From contig CATNEN010000007.1 of NCBI GenBank assembly GCA_950097015.1, forward strand, positions 1,550,001 to 1,614,000: 64,000 bases of DNA, written 5' to 3'. Position 1 is the stretch's first letter. Every line of letters begins with the position of its first letter. This document shows positions 21,635 through 33,960 of this stretch, piece by piece. The notes below the pieces were generated by a model that saw nothing but the letters and a program-made list of their open reading frames with translations, had not been told where the DNA came from and searched no databases. Position numbers and translations under genes: made by a program. This DNA comes from Macrostomum hystrix. Taxonomy: Eukaryota; Platyhelminthes; Macrostomidae.

Positions 21635-22618
21635 TGAATCATGGCTAAACCAGAGTCGGAATCATGGCTAAACCAGAGTCTGAATCATGGCTAAACCAGA
21701 GTCTGAATCATGGCTAAACCAGAGTCTGAATCAAGGCTAAACCAGAGTCTGAATCATGGCTAAACCAGAGTCTGAATCATGGCTAAACCAGAGTCTGAAT
21801 CATGGCTAAACCAGAGTCTGAATCATGGCTAAACCAGAGTCTGAATCATGGCTAAACCAGAGTCTGAATCAAGGCTAAACCAGAGTCTGGATCATGGCTA
21901 AACCAGAGTCTGAATCATGGCTACACCAGAGTCTGAATCATGGCTAAACCAGAGTCTGAATCATGGCTAAACCAGAGTCTGAATCATGGCTACACCAGAG
22001 TCTGAATCATAGCTAAACCAGAGTCTGAATCATGGCTAAACCAGAGTCAGAATCATGGCTAAACCAGAGTCAGAATCATGGCTACACCAGAGTCTGAATC
22101 ATGGCTAAACCAGAGTCTGAATCATGGCTACACCAGAGTCTGAATCATAGCTAAACCAGAGTCTGAATCATAGCTAAACCAGAGTCTGAATCATGGCTAA
22201 ACCAGCGTCAGAATCATGGCTAAACCAGAGTCTGAATCATGGCTAAACCAGAGTTTGAATCATAGCCAAACCAGCGTCTGAATCATGGCTAAACCAGAGT
22301 TTGAATCATAGCTAAACCAGCGTCTGAATCATGGCTAAACTAGATTCTGAATCATGGCTAAACCAGAGTTTGAATCATGGCTAAACCAGAGTTTGAATCA
22401 TGGCTAACCCAGCGTTTGAATCATTGCTAAACCAGAGTTTAAATCATAGCTAAACCAGCGTCTGAATCATGGCTAAACCAGAGTTTGAATCATAGCTAAA
22501 CCAGCGTCTGAATCATGGCTAAACTAGATTCTGAATCATGGCTAAACCAGAGTTTGAATCATGGCTAAACCAGAGTTTGAATCATGGCTAACCCAGCGTT
22601 TGAATCATTGCTAAACCA
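21635..22618. repeat. 23-bp minisatellite in Helitron 1
   Basis: About 42 copies. The unit reads ATCATGGCTAAACCAGAG then TCTGA, with TTTGA and GCGTC variants. A roughly 210-bp block is duplicated near its right end (about 22240-22450 and 22450-22615). Confidence 0.95.
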
Positions 22619-22619
22619 G

Positions 22620-23900
22620 AACTGGTGGATAATCGTCAACTGGGGGATCATGGTAAACTGGGGGATAATTGTCAACTGGGGGATCATTGTCAACTGGAGG
22701 ATCATTGGCAACTGGGGGATAATTGTCAACTGGGGGATAATTGTCACGGGGAAACATCACCAAATGCGGGATCATAATCAACTAGGGGATCATTGTCAAC
22801 TAGGGGATCATGCTCAACTGGGGGAACATTGTCAACTGGGATCACCATCAATGGGGGATCATAGTCAACTGAGAGATAATTGTCGACTGGGGGATAATCG
22901 TCAACTGGGGGATCATGGTCAACTGGAGGATCATTGTCAACGGGGGGATAATTGTCAACTGGGGGATAATTGTCAACTGGGGGATCATTGTCAACTGGAG
23001 GATCATTGGCAACTGGGGGATAATTGTCAACTGGGGGATAATTGTCACGGGGAAACATCACCAAATGCGGGATCATAATCAACTAGGGGATCATTGTCAA
23101 CTAGGGGATCATGTTCAACTGGGGGAACATTGTCAACTGGGATCACCATCAATGGGGGATCATAGTCAACTGAGAGATAATTGTCGAGTGGGGGATAATC
23201 GTCAACTGGGGGATCATGGTCAACTGGAGGATCATTGTCAACGGGGGGATAATTGTCAACTGGGGGATAATTGTCAACTGGGGAGTCATCATCAAATGCG
23301 GGATCATGGTTAACTGGGGGATAATTGTCAACTGGGGGATCATTGTCAACTGGGAGATCATTGTCAATGTCAACTGGGGGATCATTGTCAACTGGGGATC
23401 ATTGTCAACTGGGGGTTTATCATCACCCGGAGGATCATTGTGAACTGGGGGGATCATTGTCAACTTGTTGATCATCATCAACTGGGGGATCATTGTCAAC
23501 TGTGGGAACATTGTCAACTGGGGGAACGTTGTCAACTGGAGATTATCATCAATGGGGAGTCATCATTAACTGGGGGATCATTGTCAACTGCGTGATCATC
23601 ATCAATTGGGGGATTATTGTCAACTCGGGGATCATTGTCAGCTGTGGGAACATTGTCAACTGGGGATCATCATCAATGGGGAGTCATCATTAACTGGGGG
23701 ATCATTGTCAACTGCGTGATCATCATCAATTGAGGGATTATTGTCAACTGGGGGATCATAATCAACTGCGTGATCATCATCAATTGGGGGATTATTGTCA
23801 ACGGGGGGATCATTGTCAACTGGGGGATCATTGTCAACTGGGGGATTATTGTCAACTGGGGGATCTTTATCAACTGGGGGATCATTGTCAACTGATCATT
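22620..23900. repeat. 18-bp minisatellite in Helitron 1
   Basis: About 70 copies of ACTGGGGGATCATTGTCA and variants. A block of about 300 bp containing GTCACGGGGAAACATCACC occurs twice (near 22740 and 23041), showing higher-order duplication. Confidence 0.95.
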
Positions 23901-24604
23901 GTAGCGTAAAAAGGCTGAAAATGCAGCTGCTAAAAAGTGTATACTGGACGAAATCAAAATATTTCTGCTCCCCGAAGGGGGGCAAAACTTGCTAGTCCAC
24001 TATACTAAAAATGAAATGCTTGCTTGCTTGCTTGCTTGCTTGTAATTGATTTTCTGCCGAACGGCTCAACCAATTTTCACCATTTCTTCACCAAAAGATG
24101 CTAAATATGGGGACAATTATACACGTATTTTTATTAAGCTTAACTTTATTGCTAAAGGGATTAAATATTCGAAAAACATGATTTTTCAAAGGTCAAACCA
24201 TCTTGGCCTATTGAGAATTTTACTCACTGCCACTGAATTAGAATTGCATCGTCAAATTGCGCAACAACCCCTAGCTGATTGAATTTGAAGCCTGCACTCT
24301 GGAGACAAATTGGAAATAAATGTACACAACCAACCGCGAGACTGAGTGTACTCTATTTTCTTACTTCATTGTACAAAGCCAGAACTTTGAGAATTCATTT
24401 TATAAGGCTGATTTTTGCACCCACTAACCAACAGTCGGAATAGCCGATGTGTAGGCACTAGGAATAGGTTATAGGCTAGGCTACTAGGGTTCGATTCTGC
24501 ACTGCGTCAAATCATTTTAGACTAATTTTCAGCCAGTAGTGATTGAAGACTATTTTAATTTATTTTTTTCATTTCGTAAATAAAATATCATAAATCATAG
24601 CACA

Positions 24605-27600
24605 CCTGAGTTTGAATCATTGCAAAAATAGAGTTTGAATCATGGCTAAACCAGAGTCTGAATCATGGCTAAACCAAAGTCTGAATCATGGCTAAACTTG
24701 AGTCTTAATCATGGCTAAACCAGAGTTTGAACCATGGCTAAACCAGAGTTTGAATCATGGCTAAACCAGAGTCTGAATCATGGCAAAACCAGAGTTTCAA
24801 TCATGGCTAAACCAGAGTTTCAATCATGGCTAAACCAGCGTCTGAATCATGGCTAAACCAGCGTCTGAATCATGGCTAAACCAGAGTTTGAATCATGGCT
24901 AAACCAGCGTCTGAATCATGGCTAAACCAGAGACTAAATCATGGCTACACCAGGCTTTGAATCATGGCTAAACCATCATCATCAGCATGGCTAAACCAGA
25001 GTTTGAATCATCGCTAAACCATCATAATCAGCATGGCTAAACTAGAGTTTGAATCATGGCTAAACCAGAGTTTGAATAATGGCTACACCAGAGTTTGAAT
25101 CATGGCTAAACCAGAGTCTGAATCATTGCTAAACTAGAGTCTGAATCATGGCTAAACCAGAGTTTGAACCATGGCTAAACCAGAGTCTGAATCATGGCTA
25201 AACCAGAGTTTGAATCATGGCTAAACCAGAGTTTCAATCATGGCTAAACCAGCGTCTGAATCATGGCTAAACCAGCGTCTGAATCATGGCTAAACTAGAG
25301 TCTGAATCATGGCTAAACCAGAGTTTGAACCATGGCTAAACCAGAGTTTGAATCATGGCTAAACCAGAGTCTGAATCATGGCAAAACCAGAGTTTCAATC
25401 ATGGCTAAACCAGAGTTTCAATCATGGCTAAACCAGCGTCTGAATCATGGCTAAACCAGAGTTTCAATCATGGCTAAACCAGCGTCTGAATCATGGCTAA
25501 ACCAGCGTCTGAATCATGGCTAAACCAGAGTTTGAATCATGGCTAAACCAGAGACTAAATCATGGCTAAACCAGCGTCTGAATCATGGCTAAACCAGAGT
25601 TTGAATCATGGCTAAACCAGAGACTAAATCATGGCTAAACCAGAGTTTGAATCATGGCTAAACCAGCGTCTGAATCATGGCTAAACTAGAGTCTGAATCA
25701 TGGCTAAACCAGAGTTTGAACCATGGCTAAACCAGAGTTTGAATCATGGCTAAACCAGAGTTTGAATCATGGCTAAACCAGCGTCTGCATCATGGCTAAA
25801 CCAGAGACTAAATCATGGCTACACCAGGCTTTGAATCATGGCTAAACCATCATCATCAGCATGGCTAAACCAGAGTTTGAATCATGGCTAAACCATCATC
25901 ATCAGCATGGCTAAACTAGAGTTTGAATCATGGCTAAACCAGAGTTTGAATAATGGCTACACCAGAGTTTGAATCATGGCTAAACCAGAGTCTGAATCAT
26001 GGCTAAACTAGAGTCTGAATCATGGCTAAACCAGAGTTTGAACCATGGCTAAACCAGAGTTTGAATCATGGCTAAACCAGAGTCTGAATCATGGCTAAAC
26101 CAGAGTTTGAATCATGGCTAAACCAGAGTTTCAATCATGGCTAAACCAGCGTCTGAATCATGGCTAAACCAGCGTCTGAATCATGGCTAAACCAGCGTCT
26201 GAATCATGGCTAAACCAGAGTTTCAATCATGGCTAAACCAGCGTCTGAATCATGGCTAAACCAGAGTTTGAACCATGGCTAAACCAGAGTTTGAATCATG
26301 GCTAAACCATCATCATCAGCATGGCTAAACCAGAGTTTGAATCATGGCTAAACCATCATCATCACCATGGCTAAACTAGAGTTTGAATCATGGCTAAACC
26401 AGAGTTTGAATAATGGCTACACCAGCGTCTGAATCATGGCTAAACCAGAGTCTGAATCATGGCTAAACTAGAGTCTGAATCATGGCTAAACCAGAGTTTG
26501 AACCATGGCTAAACCAGAGTCTGAATCATGGCTAAACCAGAGTCTGAATCATGGCAAAACCAGAGTTTCAATCATGGCTAAACCAGAGTTTTAATCATGG
26601 CTAAACCAGCGTCTGAATCATGGCTAAACCAGCGTCTGAATCATGGCTAAACCAGCGTCTGAATCATGGCTAAACCAGCGTCTGAATCATGGCTAAACCA
26701 GAGTTTGAATCATGGCTAAACCAGAGACTAAATCATGGCTAAACCAGCGTCTGAATCATGGCTAAACCAGAGTTTGAATCATGGCTAAACCAGAGACTAA
26801 ATCATGGCTAAACCAGCGTCTGAATCATGGCTAAACCAGAGTCTGAATCATGGCTAAACCAGAGTCTGAATCATGGCTTAACCAGAGTTTGAATCATGGC
26901 TTAACCAGAGTCTGAATCATGGCTAAACCAGAGTCTGAATCATGGCTAAACCAGAGTCTGAATCATGGCTAAACCAGCGTCTGAATCATGGCTAAACCAG
27001 AGTTTGAATCATGGCTAAACCAGAGTTTGAATCATGGCTTAACCAGAGTTTGAATCATGGCTAAACCAGAGTCTGAATCATGGCTTAACCAGAATTTAAA
27101 TCATGGCTAAACCAGAGTCTGAATCATGGCTTAACCAGAGTCTGAATCATGGCTAAACCAGAGTCTGAATCATGGCTAAACCAGAGTCTGAATCATGGCA
27201 AAACTGGAGTCTGAATCATGGCTAAACCATAGTCTGAATCATGGCTAAAATAGAGTCTGAATCATGGCTTAACCAGAGTTTGAATCATGGCTAAACCAGA
27301 GTCTGAATCATGGCTAAACCAGAGTCTGAATCATGGCTAAACCAGAGTCTGAATCATGGCTAAACCAGCGTCTGAATCATGGCTAAACCAGAGTTTGAAT
27401 CATGGCTAAACCAGAGTTTGAATCATGGCTTAACCAGAGTTTGAATCATGGCTAAACCAGAGTCTGAATCATGGCTTAACCAGAATTTAAATCATGGCTA
27501 AACCAGAGTCTGAATCATGGCTTAACCAGAGTCTGAATCATGGCTAAACCAGAGTCTGAATCATGGCTAAACCAGAGTCTGAATCATGGCAAAACTGGAG

Positions 27601-28905
27601 TCTGAATCATGGCTAAACCAGAGTCTGAATCATGGCTAAAATAGAGTCTGAATCATGGCTAAACCAGAGTCTGAATCATGGCTAAACTAGAGTCTGAATC
27701 ATGGCTAAACCAGAGTCTGAATCATGGCTAAACTAGAGTCTGAATCATGGCTAAACCAGAGTCTGAATCATGGCTAAACTAGAGTCTGAATCATGGCTAA
27801 ACCAGAGTCTGAATCATGGCTAAACTAGAGTCTGAATCATGGCTAAACTAGAGTCTGAATCATGGCTAAACCAGCGTCTGAATCATGGCTAAACCAGAGT
27901 TTGAATCATGGCTAAACCAGAGTTTGAATCATGGCTAAACCAGAGTCTGAATCATGGCTAAACCAGCGTCTGAATCATGGCTAAACCAGAGTTTGAATCA
28001 TGGCTAAACCAGAGTTTGAATCATGGCTTAACCAGAGTTTGAATCATGGCTAAACCAGAGTCTGAATCATGGCTTAACCAGAATTTAAATCATGGCTAAA
28101 CCAGCGTCTGAATCATGGCTTAACCAGAGTCTGAATCATGGCTAAACCAGAGTCTGAATCATGGCTAAACCAGAGTCTGAATCATGGCAAAACTGGAGTC
28201 TGAATCATGGCTAAACCATAGTCTGAATCATGGCTAAAATAGAGTCTGAATCATGGCTAAACCAGAGTCTGAATCATGGCTAAACTAGAGTCTGAATCAT
28301 GGCTAAACCAGAGTCTGAATCATGGCTAAACTAGAGTCTGAATCATGGCTAAACCAGCGTCTGAATCATGGCTAAACCAGAGTTTGAATCATGGCTAAAC
28401 CAGAGTTTCAATCATGGCTTAACCAGCGTCTGAATCATGGCTAAACCAGCGTCTGAATCATGGCTAAACCAGCGTCTGAATCATGGCTAAACCATAGTCT
28501 GAATCATGGCTAAACCAGCGTCTGAATCATGGCTAAACCAGAGTCTGAATCATGGCTAAACTAGAGTCTGAATCATGGCTAAACCAGAGTCTGAATCATG
28601 GCTAAACTAGAGTCTGAATCATGGCTAAACCAGAGTCTGAATCATGGCTAAACTAGAGTCTGAATCATGGCTAAACCAGCGTCTGAATCATGGCTAAACC
28701 AGAGTTTGAATCATGGCTAAACCAGAGTTTCAATCATGGCTAAACCAGCGTCTGAATCATGGCTAAACCAGCGTCTGAATCATGGCTTAACCAGAGTTTG
28801 AATCATAGCCAACCAGAGTCTGAATCATGGCAAAACGAGAGTTTGAATCATAGCCCACCAGGGTTTAAAACATGGCGAAACCTGAGTTTGAATCTTGGCT
28901 AACCT
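24605..28905. repeat. 23-bp minisatellite in Helitron 2
   Basis: About 185 copies of the same unit family as in element 1, with extra variants (GAGACTAAATC, CATCATCATCAGC, TTAACC). Long stretches repeat in the same variant order, indicating repeated segmental duplication. Confidence 0.95.
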
Positions 28906-28919
28906 GTTTGAAAAATCAA

Positions 28920-30575
28920 CGTCAACTGGGGAGTCATCATCAAAATGGGGATCATGGTGAACTGGGGGATCATGGTAAACTGGGGGATAATTGTCGACTG
29001 GGGGATCAATGTCAACCGGGGGATCATTGTCAACTGGGGGATCATTGTCAACTGGGGGATCATTGTCAAATGGGGGATCATTGTCAACTGGGGGATCTTT
29101 GTCAACTGGGGGTTCATTGTCAACTGGGGGTTCATTGTCCACTGGGGGATCATTGTCAACTGGGGGATCATTGTGAACTGAGAGATCATTGTCAAGTGGG
29201 GGGTAATGGTCAACTGGGGGATAATTGTCAACTGGGGAATCATCATCAACTGGGGATCATCATCAACTGGGGGATCATTGAGAACTGGGGGATCTTTGTC
29301 AACTGGGGGATCATTGTATACTGTGGGATCATTGTCAACTGGGGGATCATTGTCAACTGGGGGATCATTGTCAACTGGGGGATCGTTGTCAACTGGGGGT
29401 TCATTGTCAACTGGGGGATCATTGTCAACTGGGGGATCATTGTCAACTGGGGGATCATCATCAACTGGGGGATCATTGTCAACTGGGGGTTCATTGTCAA
29501 CTGTGGGATCATTGTCAACCGGCGGGATCATTGTCAACTGGGGGATCATTGTCAACTGGGGGATCATTGTCAACTGGGGGATCATTGTCAACTGGGGGAT
29601 CATCATCAACTGGGGGATCATTGTCAACTGGGGGAACATTGTCAACTGGGGGATCATTGTCAACTGGGGGATCATCATCAACTGGGGGATCATTGTCAAC
29701 TGGGGGAACATTGTCAACTGGAGGATCTTTGTTAACTGGGGGATCATTGTCAACTGGGGGATCATTCTCAACTGGGGGATCATTGTCAACTGGGGGATCA
29801 TTTTCAACTGGGGGATCATCATTAACTGGGGGATCATTGTCAACTGGGGGATCATTGTCAACTGGGGGATCATTGTCAACTGGGGGATCATTGTCAACTG
29901 GGGGATCATTGTCAACTGGGTGATCATCATCAACTGGGGGATCATTGTTAACTGGGGGAACATTGTCAAATGGAGGAACATTGTTAACTGGGGATCATCA
30001 TCAATGGGGAGACTTCATCAACTGGGGGATCATTGTGAACTGGGGGATCTTTGTTAACTGGGGGATCATTGTCAACTGGGGGATCATTGTCAACTGGGGG
30101 ATCATTGTCAACTGGGGGATCATTTTCAACTGGGGGATCATCATCAACTGGGGGATCATCATCAACTGGGTGATCATTGTGAACTGGGGGATCTTTGTCA
30201 ACTGGGGGATCATTGTCAACTGTGGGATCATTGTCAACTGGGGGATCATTGTCAAATGGGGGATCATTGTCAACTGTGGGATCGTTGTCAACTGGGGGTT
30301 CATTGTCAACTGGGGGTTCATTGTCAACTGGGGGATCATCATCAACTGGGGGATCATCATCAACTGGGTGATCATTGTGAACTGGGGGATCTTTGTCAAC
30401 TGGGGGATCATTGTTAACTGTGGGATCATTGTCAACTGGGGGATCATTGTCAAATGGGGGATCATTGTCAACTGTGGGATCGTTGTCAACTGGGGGTTCA
30501 TTGTCAACTGGGGGTTCATTGTCAACTGGGGGATCATTGTCAACTGGGGGATCATTGTCAACTGGGGGTTCATTG
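28920..30575. repeat. 18-bp minisatellite in Helitron 2
   Basis: About 90 copies of the ACTGGGGGATCATTGTCA family, more regular than in element 1. Near 30130-30300 and 30320-30500 a block of about 190 bp is duplicated. The array abuts the conserved 3' terminal region. Confidence 0.95.
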
Positions 30576-30670
30576 TAGCTTTAAAAAGCTGTAAATTCAG
30601 CTGCTAAAAAGTATATACTAGACGAATTAAAAGTATTTCTGCTCCCCGAAGGGGGGGCAAAACTTGCTAG

Positions 30671-31458
30671 TAGAACTGCTAAAGTAGAAAGACGCTACGT
30701 GACACTTCAAAACCTCTATAGGAACTTCTTTAAAAACGGTTGATTTTACGTCCATTTTATTGGAAGGTTACAGTAACTTCCTCTCTATCATAAGCAGTAC
30801 TCGTCACTCGGTTTTTAGATGCTGGAAGACACAAAGATAGTTCAGTTTCTCGAAATTCAAATTGGGACACAATTAAATACATGAAGACACCACGGACAGC
30901 TTAATAAAGCAGACATAATTAAGTATTCCGCGGAAGACACAACTAGCTTTGTGCATTATTTGATGAGACTTTGAGTTGCTTTGACTCATATCCCATATAT
31001 ATTTTTTCAAATCACCCATTGACTCTTTTACGGTGAAGTTCATTCTGTTAGTGGAGTTCAAAGTAAAAAATGCCTGACGTCATGACAGGTAATGAACTGA
31101 TATGCAGATACTGTGCATTAAACAGAGTCGCACAGGGATGTAAAATCTATAACACTGAGAAAGTGTATTAACAAGGCAAACAAAGTAATATATATTAAAG
31201 GCAAACAGTCAACAAACAGACCATAAAAATATTGCTTACTGACAGGCCAAAGGAGAACTTTGACAGCAGTTAACTACCAAAAGTTGAAAAACTCGTTGTA
31301 AGGGTTGCGATTATCGCTCGTATTATTTTTTTCAATTGCACTCATGGTGAAATGCAATAGAGACAAATGCAAATAGAGACAAAAGAAAAATGCAGTCCAG
31401 TAGACTGCTTTGTGCTTATATGTTCCATGCACTAGCGCAGAAGTCGCCTGATTCGCAG
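30671..31458. other. Intergenic, no gene seen
   Basis: AT-rich single-copy sequence right of the Helitron pair, with a few short open frames of no recognisable content. Confidence 0.4.
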
Positions 31459-31642
31459 CTGAGAGCCTGCATATCGCCGCCACGTGGCTGGAGTTCTTCA
31501 TTTCAGCCACAACGATGCCAGTTTGCTTGAAACGATGGCAAAGGCTGAGGCCTACAACTGGCTGGAGTGTTCCAAACGGCGCTGCAAAGGTCGTATACTG
31601 GAATCGGTCTGCTCCTCCGATGCGCCGATCGACTTGCAGTGA
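31459..31642 (+). other. Unassigned coding-like stretch
   Basis: An open stretch of about 59 codons ends in TGA at 31640-31642 and reads ...HNDASLLETMAKAEAYNW then LECSKRRCKGRILESV. Base composition is balanced, unlike the AT-rich surroundings. A TTTCAG acceptor sits at 31501-31506. I do not recognise the family. It could be a terminal exon, a processed fragment or transposon debris. Confidence 0.3.
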
Positions 31643-32050
31643 GGTCGACCTCGAACTGTCACAGAAAACTCAACTGTCAGGTCCCGAATAATGATGAAGT
31701 GAAGATAAGCACAGTTGTGAGAATTCTTTGCACAATTGCACATTTACGCCTTGTTATAGTTGTCCATAAGGAATACTTTCTGCACAAATTGTTTAGAATC
31801 GAATTTATTGTAACTCGTGTAGCAAACTGAATCTCAAGTGAATGATTCTCTAACGACCAATACGAGGTCAACACGATTGTATTCTTTCATTTTTTATTAA
31901 TCAATTAACTTTACCCTTAGTCGCTTTCGATAGATCGCCATTTTAAAACCCGTTGACTGATGATGCTGATGAGCTAAAGAATCTCGAGTTTTATTATTTT
32001 TATTTTAAACAAACTTTTTAAATACGAAGTACACTATTTTAAATACATCG
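31643..32050. other. Intergenic, no gene seen
   Basis: AT-rich sequence between the coding-like stretch and the LINE remnant. CTGATGAG at about 31968 lacks the partner elements of a hammerhead. Confidence 0.4.
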
Positions 32051-32054
32051 CTTT

Positions 32055-33960
32055 GGAGTCCACTCGGTGCACGAGGAAAGCACTAAAGTTGGGCGTACAA
32101 TAAATGCAAAGAAAACTGAGGTCATGCACGTAGGCCTAATTAATAATTAGTTAATGATTAATTATTGAATAATTATGATTAATTATGATTAATTTTTAAT
32201 TATGATTAATAATGATTAATTAATGATTAATAATACGTAGACCGGATTGCCGAATGCGACGACTTCCGCTACCTTGGCTCCCTCGTGGCTAATGTTGATG
32301 TCATTATTGCAGACAGAAGAGCACATGTAGTGTCAGCTTGTTTGCCCTTCTATCTCCCCGTGTTATTATTCAATACTTATTTTTAGACACGTGTTTTTTT
32401 GCTAAAAGTCACCCACGCCAAGCCGGGCCGGACCAGCCGGGGGAACGGACGCCCACCACCCCGCGAGCGCTACCCCTGGGCTACAGTCTCGGCCAATCAG
32501 CGAGCGACCCGGCCTCACTACCTGTCTACCCTCGGCAAGAAGCTACCCCGGGGCTCAGAACGGCGGTCGCAAGTCTACTGTGATTTGTCGCCTTGGCTCA
32601 AGCTACAGCCAGGCATCCACCTCGCCGATCGCCCTAATTCGGGGTTAACATGACTATAAAACGAAGCGTGTTTTTGCAGTGAATTTTTATCGTTCTCCGC
32701 AATTCGCCTCACACTGTGAGAAGCACGTGCAAACCAGTCCACTTTGTTTTGTCCCTCCCCGCCCGACCACGCTCCGCTTGTTCAGTTAGGTAGCTTTCGG
32801 CGCTACGCGTCTTGAGAGTGCGCCGCTGACAAGGGTGGTCTAGATAGGCGCTTGTTGTCGAAGTCAGTACGTGCTCTCTTCGGAGACTCCGCCGTCAGGC
32901 AGGAGTGCCAACCGATAGGATCTGTCGGGGCAGCGCTGAAAGCAGAGACAACCGGAGCCTCTTGGGAAGAGTAGGGCGCGGATTAGGCCAGTTTAAGTAA
33001 AATTGTTATATCCAATTTGTTAGACCAAATTTTGCTTTTCACTATGAGCGCGCTATAATTTATTTCCGTGTGAATATCCTCATTCTGTCAGTGTAACTTT
33101 TAAATCAAGTTCAGCAAGTAAACTAGATTCAAATCAATTCCTATTCTTATCTGGAATCTTAGCGAGTCACAACTGATTAAATCACTCCCAATCAATTTAT
33201 TCGAGTCTTCGCGTTCATACTGTGTTATTCTTTTTTCTCATTGGGAGTTTCGCCGGGCCGGAGGACGACACGCGGGTCTCATCGCTTATCTATTCCGCTT
33301 CGCTCGCTACCACAGTCTCTAACGCTATTTAATTCCAGATTTGCCTGCTGCTATTGAAACGATTGGTAGGACACCGACCCCGGTGAATAGTGAATAGTCG
33401 CTAGCTTTAAATTCCTCACGCTCCAGCTAGGACATTCATTTTATTACACACAGGCCAGGTGTGCAGCTCAGTTACTAAAGTGCCATCTTTAACTCCGCAG
33501 CCAACAACGAACTGAAAACCAAGATTTTTTCGCACAGCAGTAGAACCTATCCTGCTCTACGGACTCGAAACGATACCTGCAGTGACGAAGACGCACGAGA
33601 ACGCTCTTGACGCGCTCTACAGGGCGATACTCCGGTGTGCCCTGGAGATCCGGTACTCGGAGATGACCGCAAACCAGAAGCTTTAGCGGCGAACAAAGAC
33701 TCCTCCGCTATATCGCACCCTGCAAATACGGCGCCAGCGGTTCCTTGGCCATGTTTTCCAAAGCCAAGGCCCAGGCAAGGCCAACCCGCTAGCTGTTCTT
33801 CATCCACCGCGCGACGCGCTTAGGCCCGGGCACGGGAGAACTTCTACACTCGTCCAGACATCTGAACGACCTCGAGGCAATGAGTATGACCGACATTGAG
33901 GCTGTCGTCTTCTCTGTCGCAACTGCTTCGCGAGCGTCTGTGCGCTAGGGCCTTTTGGTC
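32055..33960 (+). pseudogene. LINE (non-LTR retrotransposon) ORF2 3' remnant, interrupted
   Basis: Three blocks on the plus strand read like the end of a LINE reverse transcriptase: TINAKKTEVMHVG (about 32095-32135), RIAECDDFRYLGS (about 32240-32290) followed by DRRAHVVSACLPF (to about 32350), and after a gap of about 1.1 kb NNELKTKIF, VEPILLYGLETIPAV and LDALYRAILRCALEIRYSEM (33505-33680). A further tail has GHV and HPPRDALRPG-like words and ends near 33960. It is broken by a one-base insertion in a T run (about 33528), an in-frame TAG (about 33684), AT-rich sequence at 32150-32235 and the large insertion. It cannot be active. Confidence 0.8.
32360..33480. other. Insertion inside the LINE remnant
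   Basis: About 1.1 kb of different composition separates two contiguous parts of the reverse-transcriptase reading. It contains a TATAAAA at about 32655 in a GC-rich context and no coding domain I recognise. A solo LTR is possible, but I could not find matching target duplications or convincing TG...CA ends. Confidence 0.4.

Larger units (their letters stand above)
21007..23995 (+). mobile_element. Helitron-type non-autonomous element 1
   Basis: It begins with TC (TCCACTATACTAAAAATG) after an A. The 3' end has a GC-rich hairpin (GCTCCCC-GAA-GGGGGGC) eight bases before the terminal CTAG at 23992-23995. These are the canonical Helitron marks. The head (about 630 bp) has a GGTT tetranucleotide run, a block containing ACGGCTCAACCGATTTTCACC and a tRNA-like block near 21450-21525. 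The middle is two minisatellites. No Rep/helicase coding sequence is present, so mobilisation must have been in trans. Confidence 0.8.
23996..30670 (+). mobile_element. Helitron-type non-autonomous element 2, joined to element 1
   Basis: It starts with TC immediately after the CTAG of element 1, has the same head and the same 3' hairpin, and ends with CTAG at 30667-30670 followed by T. Only the outer pair of flanks (A at 21006, T at 30671) looks like an A/T target, so the two copies form one tandem unit. It is 6.7 kb, against 3.0 kb for element 1, almost entirely because its 23-bp array is four times longer. Its tetranucleotide run is GCTT, not GGTT. Confidence 0.8.

Noticed and set aside
21065..24282. 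Near-identical 78-codon open frames at 21065-21301 and 24046-24282
   Set aside because: They lie in the shared Helitron head, so their similarity reflects recent duplication of the element. They lack an annotated domain and include the non-coding ACGGCTCAACC block.
31965..31990. A second hammerhead-like CTGATGAG
   Set aside because: There is no GAAA partner at stem II distance and no cleavage triplet, so only the short word matches.
32361..33451. Solo LTR interpretation of the insertion in the LINE
   Set aside because: The TGTTATTATT start and ATTACACACA end are weakly inverted, but the flanks (CCCCG and GGCCA) are not a target duplication, so I kept it as an unclassified insertion.
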